This document shows, piece by piece, positions 1 through 12,229 of a DNA stretch of 64,000 nt (positions within the stretch are counted from its first letter, which is position 1; every line of letters starts with the position of its first letter). Location: NCBI GenBank assembly GCA_977006965.1, contig OZ345374.1:1860001-1924000 (forward strand). Direction: 5' to 3'. The DNA comes from Phymatolithon calcareum (Eukaryota; Rhodophyta; Florideophyceae; Hapalidiales). The notes under the pieces were generated by a model, which was not told where the DNA came from, did no database searches, and was given only the letters and a program-made list of their open reading frames with translations. Made by a program: the position numbers and the translations under genes.

Positions 1-1255
1 TTCCTTTGTACAAGATCACTATCTCCACAGCTTTCCTCCCCAACTAAGGGCACAATGCCAGAATTCTAAGCTGCCGGGCGTGCATCAGCCTTCCCTGTCA
101 TTCTCCATTGCTTTCCATACATCACGCTAGTTGCCCACCGGTTTTTCAAGGCCTCCTTTCACCGAATTCAATATATTCGGGCACACGACCTCTCCGTGCG
201 TATACGCGCACACCAACCACCAGCGAGCTTCGTATACAAGGAGAGGATCTCATTCCGCTTCCTGTTCAGCGCCCTAATTCCGACATTCAAATTCAGCATT
301 CGCCTCCGAACGACCACACACAATGAACCAAGTCAAATCTCCTACCGCAAGCCAGCAATGAGCCAGTGCCGAGAAACACTGATGAGCTCGACATATCCAG
401 AATCAAGGACAAGGAGGGAAATCGTATACTACTGACAGATTTCACATTTTGTCGATCATGCGGAACGTTTGGTGAGAAGAGGTGTCATATCTATCTGGGG
501 ACGAGTTCCTATATCTCTGGATGATTCACACGGCTCCAAGCTTCTCCATTGAAAAGTACTACTCTCAGTCCTGTGCCACATTATCCTCCATTATTGCTTC
601 TCTAACCCTGTTGATGCCCTCTGCTATTTGCTCGGAAATTCTTTTCTATATTTTGGCTGCTTCGATCTTTGTCAAAGATTACCGCTGTTTTCACTGACTC
701 GAGTATCAATCGCTTCTGTACGTTCACCATAGGTCAAAGAGGCGGCTGACGTTCTTTGGTAACCGAATATCCAGGACATCGTTTTTAAAAGCTTTGGGAT
801 TCCAGAGGCACGCGTTCGCATACAGTTCCTTTCAAAAACAGTTCCTTTCCGCAGTCACGTATGCCATCTGACAATTTTTTCTTTCTTCCCTGCGTCGAGA
901 ATTTCCCACTTTTGATCTTTGTCAAATTCTCCATAAATCTCTTCCTCCATTGACCAGTGCGAAGCCAATTTGCACGCTCATGGTGTCCGGTATGCTCTCC
1001 TAGTTTCAGCTGCCCAGAAAGTCATTCGCACTTACAAGGTCGTTGTTCTGTTCTACTGTTCAGTAAATCCGATTTCATAAACATTAGACATCTCACTTCA
1101 GATGGGATATTCAAGACGCTTACTGTTACCGCTCATTCCGTCGCAGTCGAGTCCGACATGCCACGGTTCATGCTTGCGGCCTGGTTCGTGGAATGAGGAA
1201 ACTTGGTTACGCTTCTTTGAGATCACCAACGTCTTTTCTCTTCTACACTGCAGTG
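1..1255. other. No recognisable intact gene
   Basis: Only short overlapping open frames occur here. On the minus strand around 910-960 a short frame reads like former coding sequence (a W-S-M-E-E-E stretch followed by many charged residues), but stops and frameshifts follow at once. I see no promoter, RNA gene or transposon terminus. Confidence 0.5.
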
Positions 1256-1293
1256 TTACGTGTCACATATGCCATGGCATATGTGACACGTAA
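1256..1293. repeat. Perfect 38-bp palindrome
   Basis: The two 19-nt halves are exact reverse complements with no loop, centred on CCATGG. The half ends GTGTCACATATGCC at the centre. The flanks continue imperfectly (CACTGCAGTG on the left, TACAGTG on the right). It could extrude as a cruciform or mark a rearrangement. It contains no gene. Confidence 0.9.
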
Positions 1294-1568
1294 TACAGTG
1301 AAAATACGTTAAGACTCAGGGCCGTGTATAGATGAGTCCTACCAAATTCCTATTCTCACACTTTTGCCTTTCTATTTGTTACTGAGAGCAGTCAAGGTTC
1401 CTATATATGCACTTTGTAATTCCCAAATGCTTACATGCTGAAAACCTACATATTTTTGAAAGTGTGACCCTCTAGAAACACAATTTTTTCCTAGTAGAGC
1501 ACGCAAGGATAACTTAACACAAAATAAATGATACCATAGCTTCACTTAGCTTACGACTTTACTGACGC

Positions 1569-1650
1569 CAATGGCCTTCGCAAAGTTGTCCCAAGCTTCT
1601 GCAGATGCGTTGGTAATTTTTAAATAAAAAACTTACAATTCTTCTTCTTC
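1569..1650 (-). repeat. Dispersed repeat R1, copy a (possible short exon on minus strand)
   Basis: One of three related about 80-bp segments (others at 9397-9478 and 37641-37722), all in the same orientation. Each has a block reading CCCAAGC..CTGC, then AACTTTTAAATAAAAA, then a CT-rich run. On the minus strand each block gives an open peptide of the form T/I-N-x-x-A-D/E-A-W-x-x-x-x-K/R-A, preceded by ATTTAAAAG, which resembles a weak splice acceptor. The family is not identified. Confidence 0.5.
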
Positions 1651-1790
1651 TCCGTACAACTTCGTTGGGAGTCACGGTAAACACGCCTACAGTAGTGCGA
1701 AACGGTCCCTCAAATTTCATGTAGTGCGGAACCTAAATAGTTCGCATTTTTTAGTCTGGCTCTATGCGGCACTATATAGCGACCCCATTG
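1651..1790. mobile_element. Right-end fragment of the pogo/Tigger-like element
   Basis: About 140 bp matching the right end of the element at 33303-34164. Shared blocks include CTCAAATTTCATGTAGTGCG and the terminal GGCACTATATAGCGACCCC. It ends at G followed by TA, the expected target dinucleotide. The rest of the element is missing on the left, where repeat R1 abuts directly. Confidence 0.75.
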
Positions 1791-1795
1791 TATTC

Positions 1796-2540
1796 TATTG
1801 GTACATTACCCCACTCGCACTCGCCAGCACCGTTCGTGAATGTGATTGGCCGCAAAATGTTTTACGTGCAAAACTCCTTGTTTAAAAAAATGTTTCATAC
1901 AAAAATTCTATTCGACGCGCGCATGGGACAAATGCCATTTTTTACATACGGGTGCCCTACGCGAGGTTATGGCACGCAGTATGATAATTTTTAAATTTCG
2001 AAGCACCCAAGAAACGTGAATCATTCAGTTATATGCTCCTAATCAAGAACGGGAAGAGTCATCTATCCAATGAGATTTAAGTAGACGCAGACGGTGACAA
2101 ACAGACAGACAAACAAGACGAGGCCCCGGTGGTCGGGTGCAAAACAATTTCAAAAAAAAGAATCATACTTTTATTTAAACTTTTCGAGAGTACTAACTAG
2201 GTCTGATCCATAATATTATTCATAGATTGAATATGACAGTCATTGAAGTTTAGATTTAGAGCATAGTTTGACTCAGATGAGGCGTTGTTCTCTTCATGGT
2301 TGGCAGGAGAAGAAACAACTCGGGTTTCCCTCTGATGCACGATTCGCACAAATTGCACGCTGAGAGGAGCTTCTTTCAGACTCGTTGGCGGAGCTTCCAG
2401 TGTGGTAGTTCTCGCTGAAAAATGGCTCGGCTGCCCAAATTACAGAGAAACACCGGCGATAATCGCCATAAGGAGAGCCCAAAAAGCTTGACCCTTGCAC
2501 GGACGACATGGAAATACCGCGGAATCTCGGTGAGCTTCGT
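1796..2540. other. Non-coding, nothing recognised
   Basis: AT-rich intergenic sequence without a supported gene, RNA or transposon end. Confidence 0.4.
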
Positions 2541-2720
2541 CAACTCAATCAACAACCAACCGCAAAATCCTCCTTTTGTTACAAGCCGCACACAGCAAGA
2601 CCGATGGGGTGTCTCGTAACAGAAACTGAAGACCGTATCGGTTACGAGCCACTCCATTGGTCTTGCTGTGTGCGGCTTGTAACAAAAGGAGGATTTTGCG
2701 GTTGGTAGTTGATTGAGTTG
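2541..2720. repeat. Long hairpin: 80-bp inverted arms, 20-nt loop
   Basis: The left arm (2541-2620) and right arm (2641-2720) are reverse complements with about four mismatches across 80 positions. Both contain CCTCCTTTTGTTACAAGCC and the start CAACTCAATCAAC (left strand sense). The 20-nt loop lies at 2621-2640. No transposase-like sequence is inside, so it is a foldback MITE or a small-RNA-generating hairpin; the sequence alone does not decide. Confidence 0.9.
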
Positions 2721-2767
2721 ATGGTTCACCGATCCTTTGTCGGTCGGGACAGGTCTATATTGACCCG

Positions 2768-3040
2768 GTGGAAAAGTCTAGAACGATTCTCTACACTGCC
2801 AGGAGCATTGTTCAAAACATAAGAGAACACAAAATTAAAGCATTTTACAAATCAGATGTGGATGCAGAACCGCGAAGAGCAGGATCGGGCTACAGAGCAG
2901 AGGAAGAGAGTCTGGAAGAACAGCAACAATGTCACGCGGATGCAGAAATGATTAAGACGTTCGACGCAAATTATGAACAATATATCAATCGCAATGGCTG
3001 TAAGCCAATGCATGAGAATATGTCAAAATGTCTACTAATA
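2768..3040 (+). other. Open frame leading into the decamer array
   Basis: About 91 codons are open here, with a charged composition (an E-E-E-S-L-E-E-Q-Q-Q segment). The frame runs into the decamer array, which cannot stop it. No family is recognised and no promoter is clear. It may be a gene remnant or chance. The apparent 1639-codon frame that starts here is an artefact of the array. Confidence 0.2.
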
Positions 3041-6000
3041 ATTCATTTTCATTCATTTTCATTCATTTTCATTCATTTTCATTCATTTTCATTCATTTTC
3101 ATTCATTTTCATTCATTTTCATTCATTTTCATTCATTTTCATTCATTTTCATTCATTTTCATTCATTTTCATTCATTTTCATTCATTTTCATTCATTTTC
3201 ATTCATTTTCATTCATTTTCATTCATTTTCATTCATTTTCATTCATTTTCATTCATTTTCATTCATTTTCATTCATTTTCATTCATTTTCATTCATTTTC
3301 ATTCATTTTCATTCATTTTCATTCATTTTCATTCATTTTCATTCATTTTCATTCATTTTCATTCATTTTCATTCATTTTCATTCATTTTCATTCATTTTC
3401 ATTCATTTTCATTCATTTTCATTCATTTTCATTCATTTTCATTCATTTTCATTCATTTTCATTCATTTTCATTCATTTTCATTCATTTTCATTCATTTTC
3501 ATTCATTTTCATTCATTTTCATTCATTTTCATTCATTTTCATTCATTTTCATTCATTTTCATTCATTTTCATTCATTTTCATTCATTTTCATTCATTTTC
3601 ATTCATTTTCATTCATTTTCATTCATTTTCATTCATTTTCATTCATTTTCATTCATTTTCATTCATTTTCATTCATTTTCATTCATTTTCATTCATTTTC
3701 ATTCATTTTCATTCATTTTCATTCATTTTCATTCATTTTCATTCATTTTCATTCATTTTCATTCATTTTCATTCATTTTCATTCATTTTCATTCATTTTC
3801 ATTCATTTTCATTCATTTTCATTCATTTTCATTCATTTTCATTCATTTTCATTCATTTTCATTCATTTTCATTCATTTTCATTCATTTTCATTCATTTTC
3901 ATTCATTTTCATTCATTTTCATTCATTTCATTCATTTTCATTCATTTTCATTCATTTTCATTCATTTTTTCATTTCATTCATTTCATTCATTTTCATTCA
4001 TTTTCATTCATTTTCATTCATTTTCATTCATTTTCATTCATTTTCATTCATTTTCATTCATTTTCATTCATTTTCATTCATTTTCATTCATTTTCATTCA
4101 TTTTCATTCATTTTCATTCATTTTCATTCATTTTCATTCATTTTCATTCATTTTTCATTCATTTTCATTCATTTTCATTCATTTTCATTCATTTTCATTC
4201 ATTTTCATTCATTTTCATTCATTTTCATTCATTTTCATTCATTTTCATTCATTTTCATTCATTTTCATTCATTTTCATTCATTTTCATTCATTTTCATTC
4301 ATTTTCATTCATTTTCATTCATTTTCATTCATTTTCATTCATTTTCATTCATTTTCATTCATTTTCATTCATTTTCATTCATTTTCATTCATTTTCATTC
4401 ATTTTCATTCAATTTTCATTCATTTTCATTCATTTTCATTCATTTTCATTCATTTTCATTCATTTTCATTCATTTTCATTCATTTTCATTCATTTTCATT
4501 CATTTTCATTCATTTTCATTCATTTTCATTCATTTTCATTCATTTTCATTCATTTTCATTCATTTTCATTCATTTTCATTCATTTTCATTCATTTTCATT
4601 CATTTTCATTCATTTTCATTCATTTTCATTTCATTTTTCATTCATTTTCATTCATTTTCATTCATTTCATTCATTTCATTCATTTTCATTCATTTTCATT
4701 CATTTTCATTCATTTTCATTCATTTTCATTCATTTTCATTCATTTTCATTCATTTTCATTCATTTTCATTCATTTTCATTCATTTTCATTCATTTCATCA
4801 TTTTCATTCATTTTCATTCATTTTCATTCATTTTCATTCATTTTCATTCATTTTCATGCATTTTCATTCATTTTCATTCATTTTCATTCATTTTCATTCA
4901 TTTTCATTCATTTTCATTCATTTTCATTCATTTTCATTCATTTTCATTCATTTTCATTCATTTTCATTCATTTTCATTCATTTTCATTCATTTTCATTCA
5001 TTTTCATTCATTTTCATTCATTTCATTCATTTTCATTCATTTTCATTCATTTTCATTCATTTTCATTCATTTTCATTCATTTTCATTCATTTTCATTCAT
5101 TTTCATTCATTTTCATTCATTTTCATTCATTTTCATTCATTTTCATTCATTTTCATTCATTTTCATTCATTTTCATTCATTTTCATTCATTTCATTCATT
5201 TTCATTCATTTTCATCATTTCATTCATTTTCATTCATTTTCATTCATTTCATTCATTTTCATTCATTTTCATTCATTTTCATTCATTTTCATTCATTTTC
5301 ATTCATTTCATTCATTTTCGATTCATTTTCATTCATTTTCATTCATTTTCATTCATTTCATTCATTTTCATTCATTTTCATTCATTTTCATTCATTTCAT
5401 TCATTTTCATTCATTTTCATTCATTTCATTCATTTTCATTCATTTTCATTCATTTTCATTCATTTTCATTCATTTTCATTCATTTTCATTCATTTTCATT
5501 CATTTTCATTCATTTTCATTCATTTTCATTCATTTTCATTCATTTTCATTCATTTTCATTCATTTTCATTCATTTTCATTCATTTTCATTCATTTTCATT
5601 CATTTTCATTCATTTTCATTCATTTTCATTCATTTTCATTCATTTTCATTCATTTTCATTCATTTTCATTCATTTTCATTCATTTTCATTCATTTTCATT
5701 CATTTTCATTCATTTTCATTCATTTTCATTCATTTTCATTCATTTTCATTCATTTTCATTCATTTTCATTCATTTTCATTCATTTTCATTCATTTTCATT
5801 CATTTTCATTCATTTTCATTCATTTTCATTCATTTTCATTCATTTTCATTCATTTTCATTCATTTTCATTCATTTTCATTCATTTTCATTCATTTTCATT
5901 CATTTTCATTCATTTTCATTCATTTTCATTCATTTTCATTCATTTTCATTCATTTTCATTCATTTTCATTCATTTTCATTCATTTTCATTCATTTTCATT

Positions 6001-7625
6001 CATTTTCATTCATTTTCATTCATTTTCATTCATTTTCATTCATTTTCATTCATTTTCATTCATTTTCATTCATTTTCATTCATTTTCATTCATTTTCATT
6101 CATTTTCATTCATTTTCATTCATTTTCATTCATTTTCATTCATTTTCATTCATTTTCATTCATTTTCATTCATTTTCATTCATTTTCATTCATTTTCATT
6201 CATTTTCATTCATTTTCATTCATTTTCATTCATTTTCATTCATTTTCATTCATTTTCATTCATTTTCATTCATTTTCATTCATTTTCATTCATTTTCATT
6301 CATTTTCATTCATTTTCATTCATTTTCATTCATTTTCATTCATTTTCATTCATTTTCATTCATTTTCATTCATTTTCATTCATTTTCATTCATTTTCATT
6401 CATTTTCATTCATTTTCATTCATTTTCATTCATTTTCATTCATTTTCATTCATTTTCATTCATTTTCATTCATTTTCATTCATTTTCATTCATTTTCATT
6501 CATTTTCATTCATTTTCATTCATTTTCATTCATTTTCATTCATTTTCATTCATTTTCATTCATTTTCATTCATTTTCATTCATTTTCATTCATTTTCATT
6601 CATTTTCATTCATTTTCATTCATTTTCATTCATTTTCATTCATTTTCATTCATTTTCATTCATTTTCATTCATTTTCATTCATTTTCATTCATTTTCATT
6701 CATTTTCATTCATTTTCATTCATTTTCATTCATTTTCATTCATTTTCATTCATTTTCATTCATTTTCATTCATTTTCATTCATTTTCATTCATTTTCATT
6801 CATTTTCATTCATTTTCATTCATTTTCATTCATTTTCATTCATTTTCATTCATTTTCATTCATTTTCATTCATTTTCATTCATTTTCATTCATTTTCATT
6901 CATTTTCATTCATTTTCATTCATTTTCATTCATTTTCATTCATTTTCATTCATTTTCATTCATTTTCATTCATTTTCATTCATTTTCATTCATTTTCATT
7001 CATTTTCATTCATTTTCATTCATTTTCATTCATTTTCATTCATTTTCATTCATTTTCATTCATTTTCATTCATTTTCATTCATTTTCATTCATTTTCATT
7101 CATTTTCATTCATTTTCATTCATTTTCATTCATTTTCATTCATTTTCATTCATTTTCATTCATTTTCATTCATTTTCATTCATTTTCATTCATTTTCATT
7201 CATTTTCATTCATTTTCATTCATTTTCATTCATTTTCATTCATTTTCATTCATTTTCATTCATTTTCATTCATTTTCATTCATTTTCATTCATTTTCATT
7301 CATTTTCATTCATTTTCATTCATTTTCATTCATTTTCATTCATTTTCATTCATTTTCATTCATTTTCATTCATTTTCATTCATTTTCATTCATTTTCATT
7401 CATTTTCATTCATTTTCATTCATTTTCATTCATTTTCATTCATTTTCATTCATTTTCATTCATTTTCATTCATTTTCATTCATTTTCATTCATTTTCATT
7501 CATTTTCATTCATTTTCATTCATTTTCATTCATTTTCATTCATTTTCATTCATTTTCATTCATTTTCATTCATTTTCATTCATTTTCATTCATTTTCATT
7601 CATTTTCATTCATTTTCATTCATTT
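3041..7625. repeat. Giant decamer tandem array (ATTCATTTTC)n
   Basis: About 4.58 kb, roughly 458 copies of ATTCATTTTC. From about 5426 to 7624 the repeat is perfect (about 220 copies). Before that there are scattered 9-mers (one T lost), 11-mers and substitutions, for example near 3926, 3964, 4150, 4411, 4627, 4856, 5188 and 5317. Because 10 is not a multiple of 3 and no frame holds a stop, all three forward frames give the same cyclic peptide, so the very long ORFs are not evidence of a gene. One T4 run (A4 on the other strand) recurs every 10 bp, close to one helical turn. A pyrimidine-rich stretch ending TTCTTGCAG (about 7671-7679) lies just beyond the right end. Confidence 0.97.
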
Positions 7626-7972
7626 GTATCCATGTTTATTCATGTTTTGTTTTTGTTATATTATTTTATTTTCTTGCAGGTATCTAATTTTCTTTCTTTG
7701 CATTTCTTTTCTCTTGAAGAAATCTCTATTTTCGATAGAGGATTGTTTGACATTTGATATGAGAATACTTCTGAATTTGATTTTCGCGCGAGATTGTAAT
7801 CTTTATTCCTTTTTTTCGGTGATGAACGATCACCGAAGAGAGATCCGATTGTAGGCTAATGCTTGTGATGTCCAAACGTCGGCGTTCTTTCGGGGTTCGT
7901 GTGTTTTAGAATCTAAGCCTTTATTTGAAATAAAATATTTCAATGATTGGAATTGTTCAGAATTTATGACCC

Positions 7973-8371
7973 ATGTTTAATTACTTGGTCCGAGTTGATT
8001 TCCTTACTTTAAATCGTGAACAATTAGAAAAAGTAAATGTTTTTAAAGAGTTTCTGAATAGCTTTGGTAGATTACAAATGGCGGTCAAAGTGGTTAACAA
8101 TTTGTAGCACTATATTGTACATCATAATTCCGCGAAGAACTACCTTTACATTGAGCCTCTCAACAACGTCATGCGAGACTTGCTCAGTGAGTCAGAATCA
8201 CTTGACAAGCTTTGGAGACTGATAGCAAAGGTCTCTCCTCAAGTTTCTCAGTCTCACCGTGAAAATTCTCACAAGATAGTGTCATTACGTACCACTATCG
8301 TTGGTTTGGCTTGGGTAACAGAACCATTAAACCGCATTGCAACACATTCTCTCACCTTCCTTCAGCTATAA
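7973..8371 (+). pseudogene. Unidentified coding remnant with an in-frame TAG
   Basis: From an ATG at 7973 a frame runs 44 codons to TAG (8105-8107) and then stays open in the same frame to 8371. Both parts have ordinary amino-acid composition (charged and helical first, then Leu-rich and hydrophobic), so they look like one former protein. I do not recognise the family. It could equally be chance open sequence. Confidence 0.3.
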
Positions 8372-8499
8372 GGGGAGCTTGCATCATCATAGAGAAGAGT
8401 AATATTATTCAGTTTGCTGTGTTTCTTGCTGTTTGGATCTCTGAAGGTACTACAATGGTAGCAGATCTAGTATTGGCACTATGGAAGAGAAATAAATAG

Positions 8500-9396
8500 A
8501 TTTCATGTATGACTATACTCTCTCCGTCTCATTCCGTTCGTGTTCTTGAGTTTTCTCAAACATGTATTTCAAAACCGTCCAGCTAGGACTAAGTACCCAC
8601 GTGAAGACCACAGTTTAAATTCTTCGTGAAGCACTGGGAGAAGGCTACGTTCACAGCTTATTTTGGTACCAAAGGTACAGCGAATGGGGTGAAGCTTCCG
8701 AGGGAAGCAGAAAAAACCTTTCCTTCGAGTTGGTTCTCAGGTCTGGGGTTGTTTCGCAGTCTTTATTGAGGTACAGAGGGTTTATATACTCTAATTTTCA
8801 GCTTACGTCGGTAGCCGGGGCATTCTTTTAGGGGTAACGTGACTTCCAACACTGCTCTCGAATGCAAATGTACGTTCTCGGCCGACTGATCGTCGACAAG
8901 TAATGTGCGTGTCATATGCTTTCGATGAGTCGCTCTCCAGGCATTTTACAATACCTTCACTGCGCCATGTGATGCTGAAACTCTGCATGGGAACTAGAGA
9001 AGAAGAGCGAGCTAACATCCTAGAGACTAATCGGAAGAGTTATATGACCCCTATGAACTGTAGGCACACTTGTTGAATCTCTTCAAACTCAACACTTGCC
9101 ATGTATGAATCTGTACATGGAATACGCCTTATTCTGCAATACGCGGCCACAAGATAGCACAGAACTGCTATACCGTAGGCCATCTCTCCTTCAATAACCG
9201 AGCGCCTAACCACGTTTCAGGCCGTAGACAAGTGTGGACTACCCGCAACCTCAAATCACAGAGTGCCACAGGACAGGGGAGTAATTTTCCCTCTCGAAGT
9301 CCCGAAGGAGACCAGAGGTTCGATTTTGTAGTCTACTGAATCGTGTCACACCAACAAGAAATGAAACTCTCCATTGATAAAATCCAGCCAAAACTT
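8500..9396. other. No recognisable gene
   Basis: No supported coding sequence on either strand and no transposon termini seen. Confidence 0.4.
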
Positions 9397-9478
9397 CTTG
9401 GCCCTAGAAAAGTTGCCCCAAGCGTCAGCAGAAGGGTTGGTAACTTTTAAATAAAAATATACCTTTCCTCTTCTCTTT
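9397..9478 (-). repeat. Dispersed repeat R1, copy b
   Basis: Second copy of the repeat at 1569-1650. It shares GCCCCAAGCGTC..GC, GGGTTGGTAACTTTTAAATA and a CT-rich end. The minus-strand peptide here reads V-T-N-P-S-A-D-A-W-G-N-F-S-R-A, close to the other two copies at the protein level. Confidence 0.5.
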
Positions 9479-9838
9479 CAAACACTCTTTGATACTGCAT
9501 GCTTTTTGAGGTAATTCATGGGATCGACAAAACCTTGACCGAGCAACAAGTGGTATTGTGGAGAGTACATTTCGCCTTTTTCACTTGGTTGCACTCCGAA
9601 TGAAATCAACCGGAAGTATTCAACCACTAGTATTCTTGTTTTTCAAGAAGAAGGTACGAGAAACTACTTCTTCGGCCTGATAGACTTCCAGAACGCGTTG
9701 ATCTCTGAACTCAACCCTTGCCATTAGGACGAGTACTTCGAAAAACTTAATAGGCTCTGTCGTTGTAGTCTCATTTCGCCCCTTTCTTTTCAGCTTTCTG
9801 TGCGTCCAAGCAGAACGTTTTCTCATGTTTTTTGTTTG

Positions 9839-10104
9839 CAATTGTTTTGTTGTTTATTTGACAGCCCTCATTAACACTCCTACGACTGTACGGGAGCAGC
9901 TTTTCGTAACAAAAAGTATGAACTGGACTCCGGAGAAATGTTAAGAAACGTAAAAGGAATTAGACTCTATACTACTCTACAGCGTCATCATAATTAACAA
10001 TATGGACCAGGCGATATACTAGAATGTACAAGTTACAAAAAGCTGCTCCCGTACAGTCTTAGGAGTGTCAATGAGGGCTTTCACATAAACAACTAAACAG
10101 TTCC
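9839..10104. mobile_element. Short foldback/MITE element (family FB)
   Basis: About 266 bp with inverted termini of about 73 bp (left 9839-9911, right 10031-10104). The most conserved terminal block is CTGTACGGGAGCAGC next to GCCCTCATT. The interior (CTCCGGAG..., GATATACTAGAATG) also occurs in the larger relative at 24579-25210, so this is an internally deleted derivative. No coding capacity. Confidence 0.85.
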
Positions 10105-10225
10105 AAAAAATCACATTGGGTGATTTACATCGCACTCACAAATGACTTGCGTGGCAGCATGATCCTCACCACAAATCTATCTACTTCTTTGGATTATCAG
10201 GGAAAATTGCCCATTGGGTATGGGG

Positions 10226-11204
10226 ATACGTGTTGATTTATTTTAAAAGCTCCCAAGCCGTCTCTTCAAGAGTAAAAGGGTCGCTTTCGCACAATTTTCT
10301 TAGCTCACGTAGTTTGACTATTCAGTAAATCCTTGATTTGTATTTCTCTCCCGACAAGTGCTCTAGTGAGTCGCTTACATTCATATTCAATTTCAGGACT
10401 AATCTTGGATGAATATAGAACGCGTTGGAACGCGACCAGCTCAATCACGGCTGTGACACCAAAGTAGACACCTAGTACTGATTATCTTCAAAGAGGTGCA
10501 CTATTGAATATTAGCCGTAGGCATCTCAACCGTGTAGACCTTTCTCTTACGCGGAGAATCATCGGTAGATTGTTTGAATCAGTAGGTATCTCGAGCGATC
10601 TTCCATCTTCTTACTCTGCCCATAATTCAATTATTTCTTTTCGTCGCCCTTTCTTTGAGACTGAGCCCTCGTCCGCTTTATCGAGAGCTTGCTGCAGATC
10701 TTCATATTTCTTGAGGCACTCTATGCCCTTGGTTGCCTCCTTAATGTCTTCATCTCTCCCAGAATATTCATCTGCCTCATCGAGGCGCTTCTTCTGTCTC
10801 ACTAGACTCGCAGAGAATCTTTCTGCTTGGTGTCTTCTCCTCATGGCAGGTGGTTCTAGTCGGCACAGAACTCGCATTCTTCCATGTCAGTGCTGGGCAT
10901 ATGTCCCGAAAACATACTTGAAGAATAAACCTTCAACCTTCCACATTGCGGGTCGATTTCTTCATCAAGCTTGGAGGCTCTTGTATCTCGGGTTAAACAT
11001 GAACCACAAAGGTGTAACAGACGACATGGTGTTATCAAGAGTACGAAATGCAGTGGGGTGCATACACAAACTGCGGGATATTTGAGTCAATGTTCGAGGC
11101 TTTCAGCGTTTGACATGCATTAGAATCTTCAAGTCGCCTATTTTTGCCAAAGTGGGAGTATGCACTCCACGTAACGCCACTGACAAAGCGATTACAAACT
11201 TCGC
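10226..11204 (-). mobile_element. 5'-truncated LINE copy with inverted 5' part
   Basis: Minus-strand 10926-10226 is the 3' part of a non-LTR retrotransposon. It encodes fragments of the domain after the reverse transcriptase (R-V-L-C-R-L-E-P-P, then R-H-Q-A-E-R-F) and ends in a tail GCTTTTAAAATAAATCAACA..ATCCCC. Next to it, 10931-11204 carries the segment that lies just upstream in the element (M-N-H-K-G-V-T-D-D-M-V-L-S-R-V-R-N-A-V), but on the plus strand. The order is clear from the uninverted copy at 29636-30695, where the two parts are contiguous apart from about 25 bp. Stops and frameshifts are present. Confidence 0.85.
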
Positions 11205-12229
11205 AAGATGAAGCACAGACAACTGACGATTCAATGCATCTGCGGAATATTCACACAGGTCCCGTCAACAAATATTGTGGTAAGGCCTAGAATCCAACAT
11301 GACCAGATATGAAATGATGGAGTCAATAAAATGAATACAGTGAAAGCCCTAGATGAGTGCTTTCTATTCAGCAAGACCATCATCGAGTCCATGGAAAAAG
11401 AAATGCATTTTTGATGTCAAGACAAGCGATTCTCAGTAGGGGTGGAGAAAGACATGACATTTATGTAGCGCGGACTTCACGAGCTGTTCACGCCGGTACA
11501 CATACGCGCCGAAGAAATCAAGACAGAACGAAGACACGGTTGGCGTGGCGGAGTTCATGGATCACCGGCTAGCGGGAGCGGCAGCGCTCGGCCACAACGG
11601 CCGTTATTCCCGATCAGCCCAGCTCCTCGGTCTGGAATCATCAATATGCCTTGCCCCTTGTGTTAGCGACCAACCTTGCATACCCCGAGTTTCGAAGATC
11701 ATCTTCCGTCGGGGAGATTCCCTTTCCCGATTTTTCTGTCAACTTGTGTAGCAGTATGATTTGTTTTGTTCCCGCGTTTTCTTGTATTTCAATTTCATTG
11801 CATTCATGGCAATTGCCGAGCGCTAATTACCCTAGCCTAGATTCCGGCCGACGCCGCTAATGCAGAGCTGTCCTTCAACAGCTGGATCTGCGATGGCTAT
11901 AAATAAAAGCTTGAGTGCACCTTCCCATGCGGGAAGGGCGTAACCATTCTGATGCCCAATTTGTCGCTGGCGAGACACGCGCGGACGCGAGCCCAGGCGG
12001 GAGTACGAACACGAGCATGCTACATATTTTTGGTCGATTTTTGCTCTGCGGGAAGGACATCGGGTGACTTCAAACGGTGAGGGTAGTCTGCACTTTTGTT
12101 TGGTATCAATCGTTTGCTATGTAAAGTTTTGATCCCAACTTTGCTGACATTGCGGTGGGGTACGCCTATTTTCAGCTCAATATGATGCACTTTTTAAGTG
12201 TCTGATACAGGGCGGAAAGAGTTCTTTAT
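11205..12229. other. No supported gene
   Basis: Several short open frames overlap here on both strands. None matches a family I know, and no TATA-type promoter or transposon end is evident. Confidence 0.4.

Noticed and set aside
3041-7625. CRISPR array
   Set aside because: Repeat units are directly adjacent without unique spacers; this is a simple tandem repeat.
2768-7854. ORFs of about 1600 codons encoding a Phe/His/Ser/Ile decapeptide repeat
   Set aside because: A 10-bp repeat without stops is open in all three forward frames and gives the same cyclic peptide in each; no independent coding evidence.
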